Shown here in pieces: positions 52,433 through 61,331 of a DNA stretch of 64,000 bases (position 1 is the stretch's first letter; every line of letters begins with the position of its first letter). This DNA comes from CAZOJJ01 sp964580105 (GTDB lineage: Bacteria; Bacteroidota; Rhodothermia; Rhodothermales; Rubricoccaceae): assembly GCA_964580105.1 (NCBI GenBank), contig CAZOJJ010000011.1, forward strand, positions 8,165-72,164, read 5' to 3'. A program made the position numbers and the translations under genes. The notes under the pieces are model-generated. The model was not told the DNA's origin. It was given only the letters and a program-made list of their open reading frames with translations, and made no database searches.

Positions 52433-54661
52433 ATGGAAGTCCCGACCCAACCCGAGGCCCTCACCGACGCCCCCGGCGAGTCCGGCGACGGGGCCGTCGC
52501 GCCGACCGACGCCCCGGCGGTGTCCATCCCCCAGGCGACGAACCCGCAGCCCGTCCCGGATGGGGCGCCGCTCGACCACCCGGCGCTCTACTTCAACCGG
52601 GAGCTGTCCTGGCTCGACTTCAACTGGCGCGTCTTTGCGCAGGCCCTCGACGCGCGCACGCCGCTGCTGGAGCGCGTCCGCTTCGTCGCCATCACGGCGA
52701 ACAACCTCGACGAGTTCTACCGCAAGCGGATCGGTGGGCTCAAGCGGCAGCACGCCGCCGGCGTCCGCATCCTCTCGCCCGACGGGCGCACGCCGCGCGA
52801 GCAGCTCGACCTCGCGCTCGCGGCCGTCCGCCCCATGCAGGCCCGGCTCTCCGACACGTGGGAACGCACGCTCCGCCCACTGCTGGCCCGCGAGGCCGGC
52901 GTCGTCATCCGAGACTACCCCTCGCTCTCGGCCGCCCAGCGCGCCGCGCTCGACAGCCACTTCCGCGCCGCCATCTTCCCGATCCTGACGCCGCTGGCGG
53001 TGGACCCGGGGCACCCCTTCCCGTTCATCTCCAACCTCTCGCTCTCGCTGGCCGTGATGCTCCGGCACCCGGCGCGCGGCACCGAGCACTTCGCCCGCCT
53101 GAAGGTGCCGACGAGCCGGGGCCGCTGGTTGCCCGTTCCGGGCGAAGCGCACCACGTCATCGCCCTCGAAGAGGTCATCCGGCACAACGCCGCCGCGCTC
53201 TTCCGCGGGATGGAGGTCATCGGCGTCCACGCCTTCCGCGTCACGCGCAACGCCGACGTGAGCCGGAACGAGGAGGAGGCCGACGACCTCCTCGCGCTGA
53301 TCTCCGAGGAGCTGCGCGAGCGGAAGTTCGCCGAGGTCGTCCGCCTCGAGGTCGAGGCCAGCATGCCCGGGCGCACGCGCGCCATGCTCGTGCGCGAGCT
53401 CGACCTGGAGGCCGACGACATCGTCGAGGTGGACGGCCTGCTCGACCTCGCGGGGCTCGCCGACCTGGCCGACGCGGACCTGCCGGAGCACAAGTACCCC
53501 GTCTGGGAGCCGGTCGTGCCCGTGCGTCTCCGCCACCAGGGCGAGAGCGAGGACGCCGCCGACGTCTTCGCCGTCATCCGCCGCGGCGACCTCCTCGTAC
53601 ACCACCCGTTCGAGTCGTTCGCCGCCAGTGTGCAGCGGTTCATCGAGGAAGCCGCCGTGGATCCGGCCGTGCTCGCCATCAAGATGACGTTGTACCGGAC
53701 GAGCAAGAACTCGCCCATCGTGCGGGCGCTCATCCGCGCGGCGGAGAACGGGAAGCAGGTGGCCGTGCTGATCGAGGTGAAGGCGCGGTTCGACGAGGAG
53801 AACAACATCGAGTGGGCGCAGCAGCTCGAAAAGGCGGGCGTCCACGTGACGTACGGCCTCGTCGGCCTCAAGACACACGCGAAGACGGCGCTGGTCGTCC
53901 GCGAAGAGGGGGACCGCCTCCGGCTCTACTGCCACCTCGGGACGGGCAACTACAACCCGGCTACGGCCCGGCTCTACACCGACTTCGGCCTGCTCACCTG
54001 CCGTGACGACATCGGCACGGACCTCGTCAACCTCTTCCACTACCTCACCGGGTACGCACCCGAGCAGCACTACGGCACCCTCGTCGTCGCCCCGCGCGAC
54101 ATGCGCGACCGCTTCCTGGCGCTGATCCGCCGCGAGGTCGAGCACCAGCGCCGCAGCGGCGCCGGGCGCATCATCGCGAAGATGAACGCACTCGACGACC
54201 CCATCGTGATCCGGGAGCTCTACCGGGCGTCGCAGGCGGGCGTGCGGATTGACCTCGTCGTGCGCGGGCACTGCCGGCTCCGGCCGGGCCTGAAGGGGTA
54301 CTCCGATACGATCCGCGTACGCTCCATCGTCGGCCGATTCCTGGAGCACAGCCGCATCTTCCACTTCCACAACGGCGGCCGGCCGGAGACGCTCATCGGC
54401 TCGGCCGACTGGCAGCGCCGCAACCTCGAGGACCGCGTCGAGGTCGTCGTCCCGATCCTCGACGAGGAGATGCAGGGGCGGCTCGTGCGGACGCTGGCGT
54501 TCTGCCTCGACGACAACCGCCTCGCGTGGGACCTCCAGCCCGACGGCCGCTACGTCCAGGCCCGTCCCAGGGAGGGCGAGCCGGAGCGCTCGCTGCACGA
54601 GACGCTGATGGCGCGCGCCGTCGCCCGCGCCCAGCACGACGACGTGCCGTGGGATCTATAG
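52433..54661 (+). CDS. ppk1: Polyphosphate kinase 1
   Basis: 742 residues after a ~45-residue Ala/Pro-rich N-terminal extension. The PPK1 domains follow in order: YFNRELSWLDFNWRVF (N), FVAITANNLDEFYRKRIGGLKRQ, DPGHPFPFISNLSLSLAV (head), IKMTLYRTSKNSPIV, and LIEVKARFDEENNIEWAQQLEKAGVHVTYG. The autophosphorylated histidine is in VGLKTHAKTALVV. The second PLD-type motif is FHFHNGG ... IGSADWQRRN. It makes polyphosphate from ATP reversibly. No ppx exopolyphosphatase is in the window; PPK2 and PPGK are the polyP users seen. Confidence 0.96.
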   Translation: MEVPTQPEALTDAPGESGDGAVAPTDAPAVSIPQATNPQPVPDGAPLDHPALYFNRELSWLDFNWRVFAQALDARTPLLERVRFVAITANNLDEFYRKRIGGLKRQHAAGVRILSPDGRTPREQLDLALAAVRPMQARLSDTWERTLRPLLAREAGVVIRDYPSLSAAQRAALDSHFRAAIFPILTPLAVDPGHPFPFISNLSLSLAVMLRHPARGTEHFARLKVPTSRGRWLPVPGEAHHVIALEEVIRHNAAALFRGMEVIGVHAFRVTRNADVSRNEEEADDLLALISEELRERKFAEVVRLEVEASMPGRTRAMLVRELDLEADDIVEVDGLLDLAGLADLADADLPEHKYPVWEPVVPVRLRHQGESEDAADVFAVIRRGDLLVHHPFESFAASVQRFIEEAAVDPAVLAIKMTLYRTSKNSPIVRALIRAAENGKQVAVLIEVKARFDEENNIEWAQQLEKAGVHVTYGLVGLKTHAKTALVVREEGDRLRLYCHLGTGNYNPATARLYTDFGLLTCRDDIGTDLVNLFHYLTGYAPEQHYGTLVVAPRDMRDRFLALIRREVEHQRRSGAGRIIAKMNALDDPIVIRELYRASQAGVRIDLVVRGHCRLRPGLKGYSDTIRVRSIVGRFLEHSRIFHFHNGGRPETLIGSADWQRRNLEDRVEVVVPILDEEMQGRLVRTLAFCLDDNRLAWDLQPDGRYVQARPREGEPERSLHETLMARAVARAQHDDVPWDL

Positions 54662-54716
54662 GTGCGGAGGCGTTCGCTCCCGCTGGGTGGGCGTACGGAC
54701 GTCGGCGGCGGGAAGA

Positions 54717-56606
54717 TCAACCGCCGCCCGCGTCGCTCGGGGTGGCCTGCGCTTCGATGGCGCGGCGTTGCGGCACGATGGTCAGCAGCGTCTCGACGGT
54801 GCCGGCAAGGTCACGGAAGGCGCGCGTGTTCCAGAGGCCCCGGTGGATCGAGGCGATCTTGGCCTGCGTCTGGCGGTAGCGCGATTCGGGGTGCTGGGCG
54901 GCCAGCGCCTCGAACTGGTCCACGAGGTCGTCCAGCCGGCGCTTGTTCGCGATGGAGAACCCGAAGCGGCCGATGTCTCGGACGAGCTGATCGTACGCGC
55001 GGTCGGCCGGGGTCACCTCGTCGGGCTGGACCAGGAAGGTGCGGTTGTTGAACGGGAACACCTCGCCGATCACGTCGAGGCCGACGCGGCGGAGGACGTC
55101 GTCGGCACCGGGCGGGAGGAAGAAGCGGACGGGGTCGCCATCCGCTGCCGTCGCCGTCAGGCGGAGGTCGCCGCTGGCGGGGACGCCCTCGCCGGTCGAG
55201 CGCGGAAGGGCGATGTGCGGATTGATCCGGCGGAAACGCTCGTAGAGCGAGAGGGAGTCGGGCGCCAGCGGCCCCCAGTCGAGGCGGCGGTCGCTCTGGC
55301 TCAGCGCCGTGAGGAGCCGGCTGAGCGTGACGGACGCGTCGGGTTTGAGCTGCACGCGGTCCACCTGCACCGTCCGGGCCGGGTTGATGACCTTGTTCTC
55401 CGTAGCCCGGAGGGCGCCGTACGCCTTCATCACGTACGCGCGCGACTCGGGGCCGAAGCTCGACTGGGCGCGGACGCGCTCGAAGCCGGAGGTCACACCC
55501 CACATGTAGGCGTCGGAGACGTGGACGTCGTCGGGGATCGAGGCGGCGTTGGCGCGGAGGTAGGCCTGGTACAGGTGGAAGATGTTGCCCGGGCCGGTGT
55601 GGTAGGCCGAGATGCCCGGGAGCTCGTGGCCGACGGCGTTGGAGTAGGCGCGGACGAGCATGAGCGAGGGCTCCATCGCCAGCAGCGGGTGGTGCTCCTC
55701 GGCCACCTCGACGGCGTTGCCGGCCACGGTGGGTACCGTGTACCGCTCGACGTTGAACATCGAGAGGATGTCCGGCATCATCTGGAACCGGCTCCGCGCG
55801 CCGACGCTGGAGACGAGGTCGTCCTGGTTGAACGTCTCGACGGTACCGATTTCGGTGGCGAGCAGGCTCAGGCCGAGGCGGCGGGCGAGCTGGATCTCGT
55901 ACTGGATGTAGGGCTCGTCGCGCTCGCGGGCTTCGAGCGTCTGATTGGCGCGGCCCCAGCGGATCGTGATGGCACTGCGCGGAATGCCCCGCGCCGCCCA
56001 CTTGTCGATGAGCTGGCGCGTGGCGTTGCGCCGGGCGGGGAAGTCCACGTCGTTCCAGTTGGCCGAGCCGGTGGCCTCGTAGCGCGCCTTGAGGTCGCGG
56101 AGGGTGAACACCTCCAGCGTCTCGCCCGTGCGCTCGTCCAGGACGCGGATGGAGAAGTTGTCGTCGACGCCGTACGCCTTCTCGTACATGTCGAGGCGGT
56201 AGCGGAAGTCCCGGTGGGTGGCGGCGATGGAGTCGGAGCCGGGGCCGGAGAGGAACGCGCCGCCGAAGTAGTCCGAGAACATCTGGTCCGGGTGGAGGTC
56301 GAGCCCCCGGAAGGTGTAGGGCGCGGCGGGGTCGAAGGTCAGGAGCGGGAGCTCCTCGGTCTCCGAGGGCACGTCGCTGCCCTCGCTGGCGGCCTGGAGG
56401 TCGACGCCGCCGAGGGCGAGGGCGAGGGCGGCCACCAGCGCCATCAGGCCGACGACGACCAGCGGGACGCGGACGGCGTCGCGCTCCAGCATGCTGACGG
56501 CCGGCTCCGAGGCGGGCTCGTCGGGCTCGGAGGGGGGCGGGGTCAGGGCCTCGGCCGCTTCGTCGTCGAGCGGGGGGAGGTAGGGGTCGAACGGGCGCTC
56601 CTGCAT
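54717..56606 (-). CDS. Membrane-anchored lytic-transglycosylase-like (SLT) protein
   Basis: 629 residues. An acidic N-terminal cytoplasmic stretch precedes one transmembrane segment (VPLVVVGLMALVAALALAL). The central region resembles SLT lysozyme-fold transglycosylases: LLATEIGTVETFNQDDLVSSVGARSRFQMMPDILSMF, with the candidate catalytic Glu, and ISAYHTGPGNIFHLYQAYL. The C-terminal part is not recognised. The match is diverged, so peptidoglycan cleavage is inferred. It is transcribed from the gap shared with the PuuD-like gene region. Confidence 0.65.
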   Translation of the reverse strand: MQERPFDPYLPPLDDEAAEALTPPPSEPDEPASEPAVSMLERDAVRVPLVVVGLMALVAALALALGGVDLQAASEGSDVPSETEELPLLTFDPAAPYTFRGLDLHPDQMFSDYFGGAFLSGPGSDSIAATHRDFRYRLDMYEKAYGVDDNFSIRVLDERTGETLEVFTLRDLKARYEATGSANWNDVDFPARRNATRQLIDKWAARGIPRSAITIRWGRANQTLEARERDEPYIQYEIQLARRLGLSLLATEIGTVETFNQDDLVSSVGARSRFQMMPDILSMFNVERYTVPTVAGNAVEVAEEHHPLLAMEPSLMLVRAYSNAVGHELPGISAYHTGPGNIFHLYQAYLRANAASIPDDVHVSDAYMWGVTSGFERVRAQSSFGPESRAYVMKAYGALRATENKVINPARTVQVDRVQLKPDASVTLSRLLTALSQSDRRLDWGPLAPDSLSLYERFRRINPHIALPRSTGEGVPASGDLRLTATAADGDPVRFFLPPGADDVLRRVGLDVIGEVFPFNNRTFLVQPDEVTPADRAYDQLVRDIGRFGFSIANKRRLDDLVDQFEALAAQHPESRYRQTQAKIASIHRGLWNTRAFRDLAGTVETLLTIVPQRRAIEAQATPSDAGGG

Positions 56607-56669
56607 GGTCGTGGCGGAAGGCGGGGGACGGCGTGTCAGATCGGCACGCCCCTCTGTACCGATCGTGCG

Positions 56670-56677
56670 CTAAGGTA
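56670..56677 (-). promoter_or_regulatory. Putative -7 box TACCTTAG, transglycosylase-like gene
   Basis: The box lies 63 nt before the ATG at 56606, within the palindrome CGCTACCTTAGCG. A looser inverted repeat (GTGAAGT...ACTTCAC) lies just upstream. Confidence 0.35.
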
Positions 56678-56744
56678 GCGTGAAGTGCGCCGGTCTGTAC
56701 GCAGGGGCGTGTAAAATGCCCGGCCCCCTAACCCGGCACAAACT

Positions 56745-57455
56745 TCACGCCGTACCGCCGCGTTGCCGCTCGGCCTCCACCCGCGCCAGCGCGACGAGGT
56801 GCGCGAAGAGCGGGGCGCCCACGCCTCCCATCCGTTCGGGATGAAACTGAACCCCCAGCACGCGCCCGTCCGGCCGCTCGACGGCCTCGATGACGCCGTC
56901 GGGCGCGCGCGCGGAGACGACGAGGCCCGCGCCCGGCTCGGCCACGGCTTGCACGTGACGGGTGTTCGCCGTCACGCGGTCTGTCCCGAGGAGGCGACGC
57001 AGGTGCGTATTCGGCTCGACAACGACCGGGTGCTCGGTGCCGCCTCGCTTCTCGCTGTGGACGGCCGTACCCTCGCGTTGGCGCTCGACGTCGGCGTAGA
57101 TCGTCCCGCCCAGGCGGGCGCTGACGAGCTGCATTCCGTAGCAGATGCCGAGTACGGGAAGGTCGGCTTCGGCAGCGGTCTGGTAGACGAGGTCGTCGGA
57201 GGCGAGGCGGACGGGGTCGGTCTCGGCGAGGTCGGCCGGGAGCGTGCCGAGGAGGCCTTCCGTGACGGCCGGCCCGCCCGTGATCACGAGTCCGTCGAGC
57301 AGCGCCACGAACGCCCGTGCCGCCTCTTCCGACGCCACCATGGGGACGGGGAGCGGCAGCCCGCCGGCCGCCTCGACGGCGAGGACGTAGCGGTGGTCGA
57401 GCCGCTGCTCGCCCGCGTTGAACGAGGTCGTGATCCCGATGCGGGGGCGGGTCAT
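56745..57455 (-). CDS. Gamma-glutamyl-GABA hydrolase-like class I amidotransferase (PuuD family)
   Basis: 236 residues. It opens PRIGITTSFNAGEQRLDHRYVLAVEAAGG and has LDGLVITGGPAV, the nucleophile elbow PVLGICYGMQLVSARLGG (catalytic Cys) and VLGVQFHPERMGG (catalytic His/Glu). PuuD-like enzymes hydrolyse gamma-glutamyl amides such as gamma-glutamyl-GABA from putrescine breakdown. No other puu gene is present, though the agmatine/putrescine genes lie at 62-64 kb. Its start overlaps the smr gene stop by 4 nt. Confidence 0.85.
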   Translation of the reverse strand: MTRPRIGITTSFNAGEQRLDHRYVLAVEAAGGLPLPVPMVASEEAARAFVALLDGLVITGGPAVTEGLLGTLPADLAETDPVRLASDDLVYQTAAEADLPVLGICYGMQLVSARLGGTIYADVERQREGTAVHSEKRGGTEHPVVVEPNTHLRRLLGTDRVTANTRHVQAVAEPGAGLVVSARAPDGVIEAVERPDGRVLGVQFHPERMGGVGAPLFAHLVALARVEAERQRGGTA

Positions 57456-57781
57456 GGCGCGAGGTCGGCGAGGCGGACGGGGCGGGGGTCGGTGCGGCCG
57501 GTGGGGACGAGGCTCAGGTGGAGTACGCTTTCCGTGCGGAAGTCGGAAGCCACGGCGGGCAGGCCTTCGTCCAGGAGATCGTGGAGCGCGTGCTTGATCG
57601 TGCGGTTCCGGGCGCGGGGGTCGCTCGTCGAGGTGCCGTGAATGAGGCGGACGCCCATGCGCCCCCGTGCCCGGGCGATCTCCACGAGCCGCGCCGCCAT
57701 CCGTACGGCCTCGTCCACGCGGGTGCCGTGGAGGTCGAGCGTGACGGTCGAGCCGTCGTCGGTGAGGCGGGGAGCGGGCAT
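57452..57781 (-). CDS. Stand-alone Smr domain protein
   Basis: 109 residues forming one Smr domain: VTLDLHGTRVDEAVRMAARLVEIARARG with the LDLHG motif, VRLIHGTSTSDPRARN, and ALHDLLDEGLPAVASDFRTE. The usual HGxG loop reads HGTS here. Smr domains, as in MutS2, nick branched DNA or act on RNA or ribosomes. It is coupled by a 4-nt overlap to the PuuD-like gene and divergent from the BrkB gene. Confidence 0.85.
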   Translation of the reverse strand: MPAPRLTDDGSTVTLDLHGTRVDEAVRMAARLVEIARARGRMGVRLIHGTSTSDPRARNRTIKHALHDLLDEGLPAVASDFRTESVLHLSLVPTGRTDPRPVRLADLAP

Positions 57782-57795
57782 GGCGTACGGGTTCC

Positions 57796-57804
57796 GGAAA
57801 GCTA
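57796..57804 (-). promoter_or_regulatory. Putative -7 box TAGCTTTCC, smr-puuD-like operon
   Basis: TAGCTTTCC lies 14 nt before the ATG at 57781 and closely matches the box of the M20 gene (TAGCTTTC). Confidence 0.4.
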
Positions 57805-57861
57805 CGGAGCCCGGTACCCACCGAGGGCGTTGGAGCCGGCCCTTGTTGCTCCTCCTCCCTG

Positions 57862-58728
57862 ATGCGTGCCTTCCTGAAGCAGATCGGGTCGTTCGTCAAA
57901 GCCGTGGTGCACGAAATCGGCGCCGACGACGTGCCGAGCCTGAGTGCGGCGATCGCCTACTACACCGTGTTCTCGCTTCCGCCGCTCCTCGTGATCATCG
58001 TTGCCGTGGCGGGGCTCTGGGCCGGGCCCGACGCCGTCCGCGAGGTCATTCTGGGCGAGGCCGACTCCCTCATCGGCCCCGCCGCGGCCCGGTCGGTGGA
58101 GGGGATGATCGAGAACGCGGGCGACCTCGGCGACGAGCCGGGTGCGAAGCTGATCGGCGTTCTGGCGCTTTTCGTGGGGGCGAGCGGGGCGTTCGGTGCG
58201 CTGCAGCGGGCGCTCAACCGGGCCTGGGGCGTCACCGGTAGTGGGGCCGGCGGCTGGAAGGGGCTCGTGTTCAAGCGGCTGCTCTCCTTCGGCATGGTGC
58301 TCGTGATCGGGTTCTTCCTGCTCGCCTCGGTGGTGCTGAGCGCCGTGCTGGCGGTGCTCAGCGAGACGATCACGGATATCACCCCTCTCGGCATCCCGGC
58401 CTGGGTGTGGCAGTTCGTCAACTCCGTCGGTTCGTTCGTCGTGATCGCCGGGCTCTTCGCCGTGCTGTTCAAGGTGTTGCCGGACGCCGTCGTCGCCTGG
58501 CGCGACGTGGCCGTCGGCGCGCTGGTGACGGCGGCGCTGTTCAGCCTGGGCAAGTGGGGGATCGGGGTCTACCTCGGCGCCAGCGACCCCGGCTCGGCGT
58601 TCGGCGCCGCCGGCTCGCTCGCCCTCATCCTCGTCTGGATCTACTACTCGGCGTTGGTGCTGCTCGTCGGGGCCGAGTTCACGCAGGTCTACGCCTGCCG
58701 CTACGGCTCTCGCATCCGGCCGGACTAA
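57862..58728 (+). CDS. YihY/BrkB family inner-membrane protein
   Basis: 288 residues with about six membrane segments. Family hallmarks are DDVPSLSAAIAYYTVFSLPPLLVIIVAVAGL near the N-terminus, the central SGAFGALQRALNRAWGV, VLFKVLPDAVVAWRDVAVGALVTAALFSLGKWGIGVYLG, and the end GSLALILVWIYYSALVLLVGAEFTQVYA. The family was misnamed RNase BN; its transport or structural function is unclear. The gene ends 3 nt before the end of the convergent SPOR-like gene. Confidence 0.92.
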   Translation: MRAFLKQIGSFVKAVVHEIGADDVPSLSAAIAYYTVFSLPPLLVIIVAVAGLWAGPDAVREVILGEADSLIGPAAARSVEGMIENAGDLGDEPGAKLIGVLALFVGASGAFGALQRALNRAWGVTGSGAGGWKGLVFKRLLSFGMVLVIGFFLLASVVLSAVLAVLSETITDITPLGIPAWVWQFVNSVGSFVVIAGLFAVLFKVLPDAVVAWRDVAVGALVTAALFSLGKWGIGVYLGASDPGSAFGAAGSLALILVWIYYSALVLLVGAEFTQVYACRYGSRIRPD

Positions 58729-58731
58729 GGG

Positions 58732-59280
58732 CTACTCTCCGCACACCCGGATGGGCACCACCTCGCCCGTCCGTTCGAGCAGCCAGAATCCCGCCGCCGG
58801 GCGGTCGCCCCGCTGGGGAACGAGCTCGCTCGCGAAGCCGACCAGCACCGTCAGGTGGGGCTCGTTCGGGGCGCACGGGTTACGGGTTGCCACGGAGTCG
58901 CTGACGGCAACGGTGAGGTCGCCCAGCACGGCCGCGAGGAGGCCGGCGTCGCCGAGGGCAGGCGGGAGCGCAGGTGGGCCGGCGTGGCGGACGAGCGCCT
59001 CGGGCTGGACGGCCCGCGCCCGGGGCAGGGCCGCCTCGGCGTCCTCGCGGGTGCGGAACGGCCCGCGCACGACGGCGAAGAAGCCGGGCGTGAGGCCGCG
59101 GTAGAGGTCCGTGCGCAGCACCCAGCCGTCGAGGACGCGCGCCTGCGCCTGCGCGGCGCCCTTCGACGTGAAGCTGCCGAGGTAGATGAAGTAGGGGCCC
59201 TCGGCCGAAGGCTGCGCCAGGACGGGACCCGCCAGCGCGAAGACGGACGCGATCGCGAGGGCCCGGAGCGTCACGGCCAA
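58732..59280 (-). CDS. Secreted SPOR-like domain protein
   Basis: 182 residues with a signal peptide (VTLRALAIASVFALAGPVLAQ). The SPOR-like module comes directly after it: GPYFIYLGSFTSKGAAQAQARVL ... LTPGFFAVVRGPFRTREDAEAALPRAR. The C-terminal half (VAVSDSVATRNPCAPNEPHLTVLVGFASELVP) has two cysteines that could form a disulfide and is not recognised. It lies 20 nt downstream of the TerB-like gene and may be co-transcribed with it. Confidence 0.72.
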   Translation of the reverse strand: MAVTLRALAIASVFALAGPVLAQPSAEGPYFIYLGSFTSKGAAQAQARVLDGWVLRTDLYRGLTPGFFAVVRGPFRTREDAEAALPRARAVQPEALVRHAGPPALPPALGDAGLLAAVLGDLTVAVSDSVATRNPCAPNEPHLTVLVGFASELVPQRGDRPAAGFWLLERTGEVVPIRVCGE

Positions 59281-59300
59281 TTCCCGCTAGCCAATGTCCG

Positions 59301-59777
59301 CTAGGAGGCGGCCGTGGCGAGGGGGCGGATGGGGCGCTGTAGCGTCGCGCCCGGCGCCCCCTGCTGCACGGCGTAGGCCATGTCGTGGAGGTCGGACACG
59401 TCGTCGAGCGAGAGGCCGAGCACGTTGCGTGCGTGGTGGAGGCTGACGTGCTCGCCCGGCTCAATGGCGTCGTCGGCCAGGACGATGTCGATGAGGTTGA
59501 GCATGAGGGCGCGGCGGACCTCCAGGTCGGTATCCTTGAGCTGGAGCAGGCAGCGCTCCAGCGGCGGCGGCTGAATGGCCTGCGCCAGCACCTGCTTGCG
59601 TGCGTGGGGCGAAAGGTGCTGGAGGTCGAGCGACTCGTAGATCCGCTCCGTTTCGACCTCGTCCATCGACCGGTCGGCCGCGGCCATCGCGAAGAGGGCG
59701 CCGTAGAAGGCGAGGCGGAGGTTCTCCGGGAGGTCGCTGAGGTCGAGCGAGCCGACGGCGTCGGGCGTGGGAGGCAT
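59301..59777 (-). CDS. TerB-like helical protein
   Basis: 158 residues, all helical. The two-repeat acidic pattern is LAFYGALFAMAAADRSMDEVETERIYESLDLQHLSPHARKQVL and LMLNLIDIVLADDAIEPGEHVSLHHARNVLGLSLDDV. This resembles TerB/DjlA N-terminal domains, where the acidic residues may bind metal. The assignment rests on this pattern only. No other ter gene is present. Confidence 0.6.
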   Translation of the reverse strand: MPPTPDAVGSLDLSDLPENLRLAFYGALFAMAAADRSMDEVETERIYESLDLQHLSPHARKQVLAQAIQPPPLERCLLQLKDTDLEVRRALMLNLIDIVLADDAIEPGEHVSLHHARNVLGLSLDDVSDLHDMAYAVQQGAPGATLQRPIRPLATAAS

Positions 59778-59808
59778 GGGTTCGGGATAGGCGTGAAGGA
59801 GGGGCCGA

Positions 59809-59815
59809 CAAGGTA
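59809..59815 (-). promoter_or_regulatory. Putative -7 box TACCTTG, TerB-like gene
   Basis: TACCTTG, followed by TCGG, lies 31 nt before the ATG at 59777. Confidence 0.4.
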
Positions 59816-59879
59816 CGGCGGCGCGCCACGGACGCGCGGCCCCTTGCACGAGATCCCGGTGAACCCCTACGGGCTGCCC

Positions 59880-60389
59880 CTATGCCGCCAGCGGAAGCGT
59901 CCGCCGGACGGGCAGCGTCTCCTGGTACGAGAACCGGGCGAACAGCGTGGCGAGGTCGGCGCGCAGCCGCGCGGCCGTCGGCGCCTCCGGCCCGGCCAGG
60001 AGCCGCTGGATGACCGACGTCCGGAATCGCACCCAGTCGCGGACGGTTTCGCCCGGGTGGAGCGATACGGGCTCGGCCGGCATCGCGAAGCGGAGCCCGA
60101 ACCAGGCGGCGAAGAGCCGCGTGGCCTCGTCCCAGTCCGGCGCCTTCCACGGTGCGGGGACGTTCGCCTCGGGGCCGCCGAGGCGGAGCCACACGCGCAG
60201 CGGCCCGGCGTAGGCGGCGAGTGCGTCGTCGAGGCCGGGGATCCGGTGGCGGTGCCGGTGGCGCACGCGCAGGCCCCGCGTCGTTTCGATCAGGATGAGG
60301 CGGCGCTGTCGGATCTCGGTGAGCGTCCGGTCGAGCGTCCAGGGCCGGACGTCGGCGGGCGGGGCGGGGGCGAGGGAGCGGGCGGGCAT
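59880..60389 (-). CDS. Hypothetical protein (169 aa), possibly SprT/metal-binding-like
   Basis: Not confidently recognised. Notable features are an Arg/His run (RGLRVRHRHRHRIPGLDDAL), WDEATRLFAAWFGLRFAMP, and a C-terminal helical part (TAARLRADLATLFARFSYQETLPVRR). There is no signal peptide or membrane segment. Codon use is consistent with coding. It lies between the TerB-like gene and yhhQ on the same strand, with gaps of ~100 and ~45 nt. Confidence 0.5.
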   Translation of the reverse strand: MPARSLAPAPPADVRPWTLDRTLTEIRQRRLILIETTRGLRVRHRHRHRIPGLDDALAAYAGPLRVWLRLGGPEANVPAPWKAPDWDEATRLFAAWFGLRFAMPAEPVSLHPGETVRDWVRFRTSVIQRLLAGPEAPTAARLRADLATLFARFSYQETLPVRRTLPLAA

Positions 60390-60433
60390 GACCGGCCGGG
60401 TAGGTTTCCGCCCCAGGCTACGAGGGCCGGCTG

Positions 60434-61198
60434 TCAGCCCCGTGTCACGGGGGGGGCGACCCCCACCTCGTTCTGCTCGGCTCGCTCGATGAGCGCCTCG
60501 GCCACCTCGTCGCCGAGGTAGCGGTCAATGGCCCAGTGGGCGGCGTAGATGACCGGCGTGATGACGACGGCGATGACGAACTTGTAGCTGTAGTTGAACA
60601 GCGTGATCGCGACGATCTGGGCGAAGGGCAGCTCGCCCGCGAAGGCCACCAGCAGTACGAGGAACGTGTCGAAGAACTGGGAGCCGAAGGTGGAGCCGGT
60701 GGCGCGGAGCCAGAGGTGGCGGCCGCGCGTTCGCTGCCGCAGCCAGTGGAACAGCGTAATGTCCACGAGCTGGCCGATGAGGTAGGCCGTCAGGCTACCG
60801 ACGATGATGCGGCCCGAGGTTCCGAACACGTCGGTGAAGGAGGCATCCGGGACGGGCGATATGGGGGCCGTCGGCACGGCGAGCGCGGCCTGGAGCAGCG
60901 CGAACTCGAATACGACCATCGCCATGCCGAGGAGGGTCACGAACCGGATGCCCCGTTTGCCAAAGTACTCGTTCATCACGTCGGTCACGATGAACGTGAC
61001 GGGGAAGGCCAGCACGCCCGCCGTCATCACGACGGAGTCGAACGTGACGCCGAGGAGGCGGAACGAGAACGGCAGCGTGAACGCCGTGAAGAACTTGCCC
61101 GCCGTCGCCTCGGCGATCACGAGGGCGGTCAGGAAGACGGCCGCGCAGACGACGAAGACCTTCTGCGGGCGGGTGAGGACGTAGAACGTGGCGCGCAT
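60434..61198 (-). CDS. yhhQ: Queuosine precursor transporter (YhhQ/DUF165 family)
   Basis: 254 residues with six or seven membrane segments. It starts RPQKVFVVCAAVFLTALVIAEATAGKFF. Diagnostic segments are AFPVTFIVTDVMNEYFGKRGIRFVTLLG, IIVGSLTAYLIGQLVDITLFHWLRQRT, LWLRATGSTFGSQFFDTFLVLLVAF and ALFNYSYKFVIAV-like LFNYSYKFVIAVVITP. YhhQ imports 7-deazaguanine precursors for queuosine. No queuosine synthesis gene is adjacent and I see no clear preQ1 riboswitch upstream. Confidence 0.92.
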   Translation of the reverse strand: MRATFYVLTRPQKVFVVCAAVFLTALVIAEATAGKFFTAFTLPFSFRLLGVTFDSVVMTAGVLAFPVTFIVTDVMNEYFGKRGIRFVTLLGMAMVVFEFALLQAALAVPTAPISPVPDASFTDVFGTSGRIIVGSLTAYLIGQLVDITLFHWLRQRTRGRHLWLRATGSTFGSQFFDTFLVLLVAFAGELPFAQIVAITLFNYSYKFVIAVVITPVIYAAHWAIDRYLGDEVAEALIERAEQNEVGVAPPVTRG

Positions 61199-61331
61199 CG
61201 GCTCGGGATGGGTGAGGCCGCAGTGTAACACGGCGAATGGTTCGGAGCCGTTATCGGACGGCAAGGGTCTCGGGCACGAGCCGCCCACGCGCTGCGTTAC
61301 CGAGTGAGCCGGGACCTCGGCTTTCCTCGAA

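Noticed and set aside
49958..54637. Very long minus-strand frame (about 1560 codons) through the N gap opposite dnaG and ppk1
   Set aside because: It reads through unknown bases and is antisense to two well-conserved genes; its composition is typical of GC-rich shadow frames.
61199..61331. preQ1 riboswitch upstream of yhhQ
   Set aside because: I looked for the C-rich loop and A-rich tail of preQ1 aptamers on the minus strand and found no convincing match.
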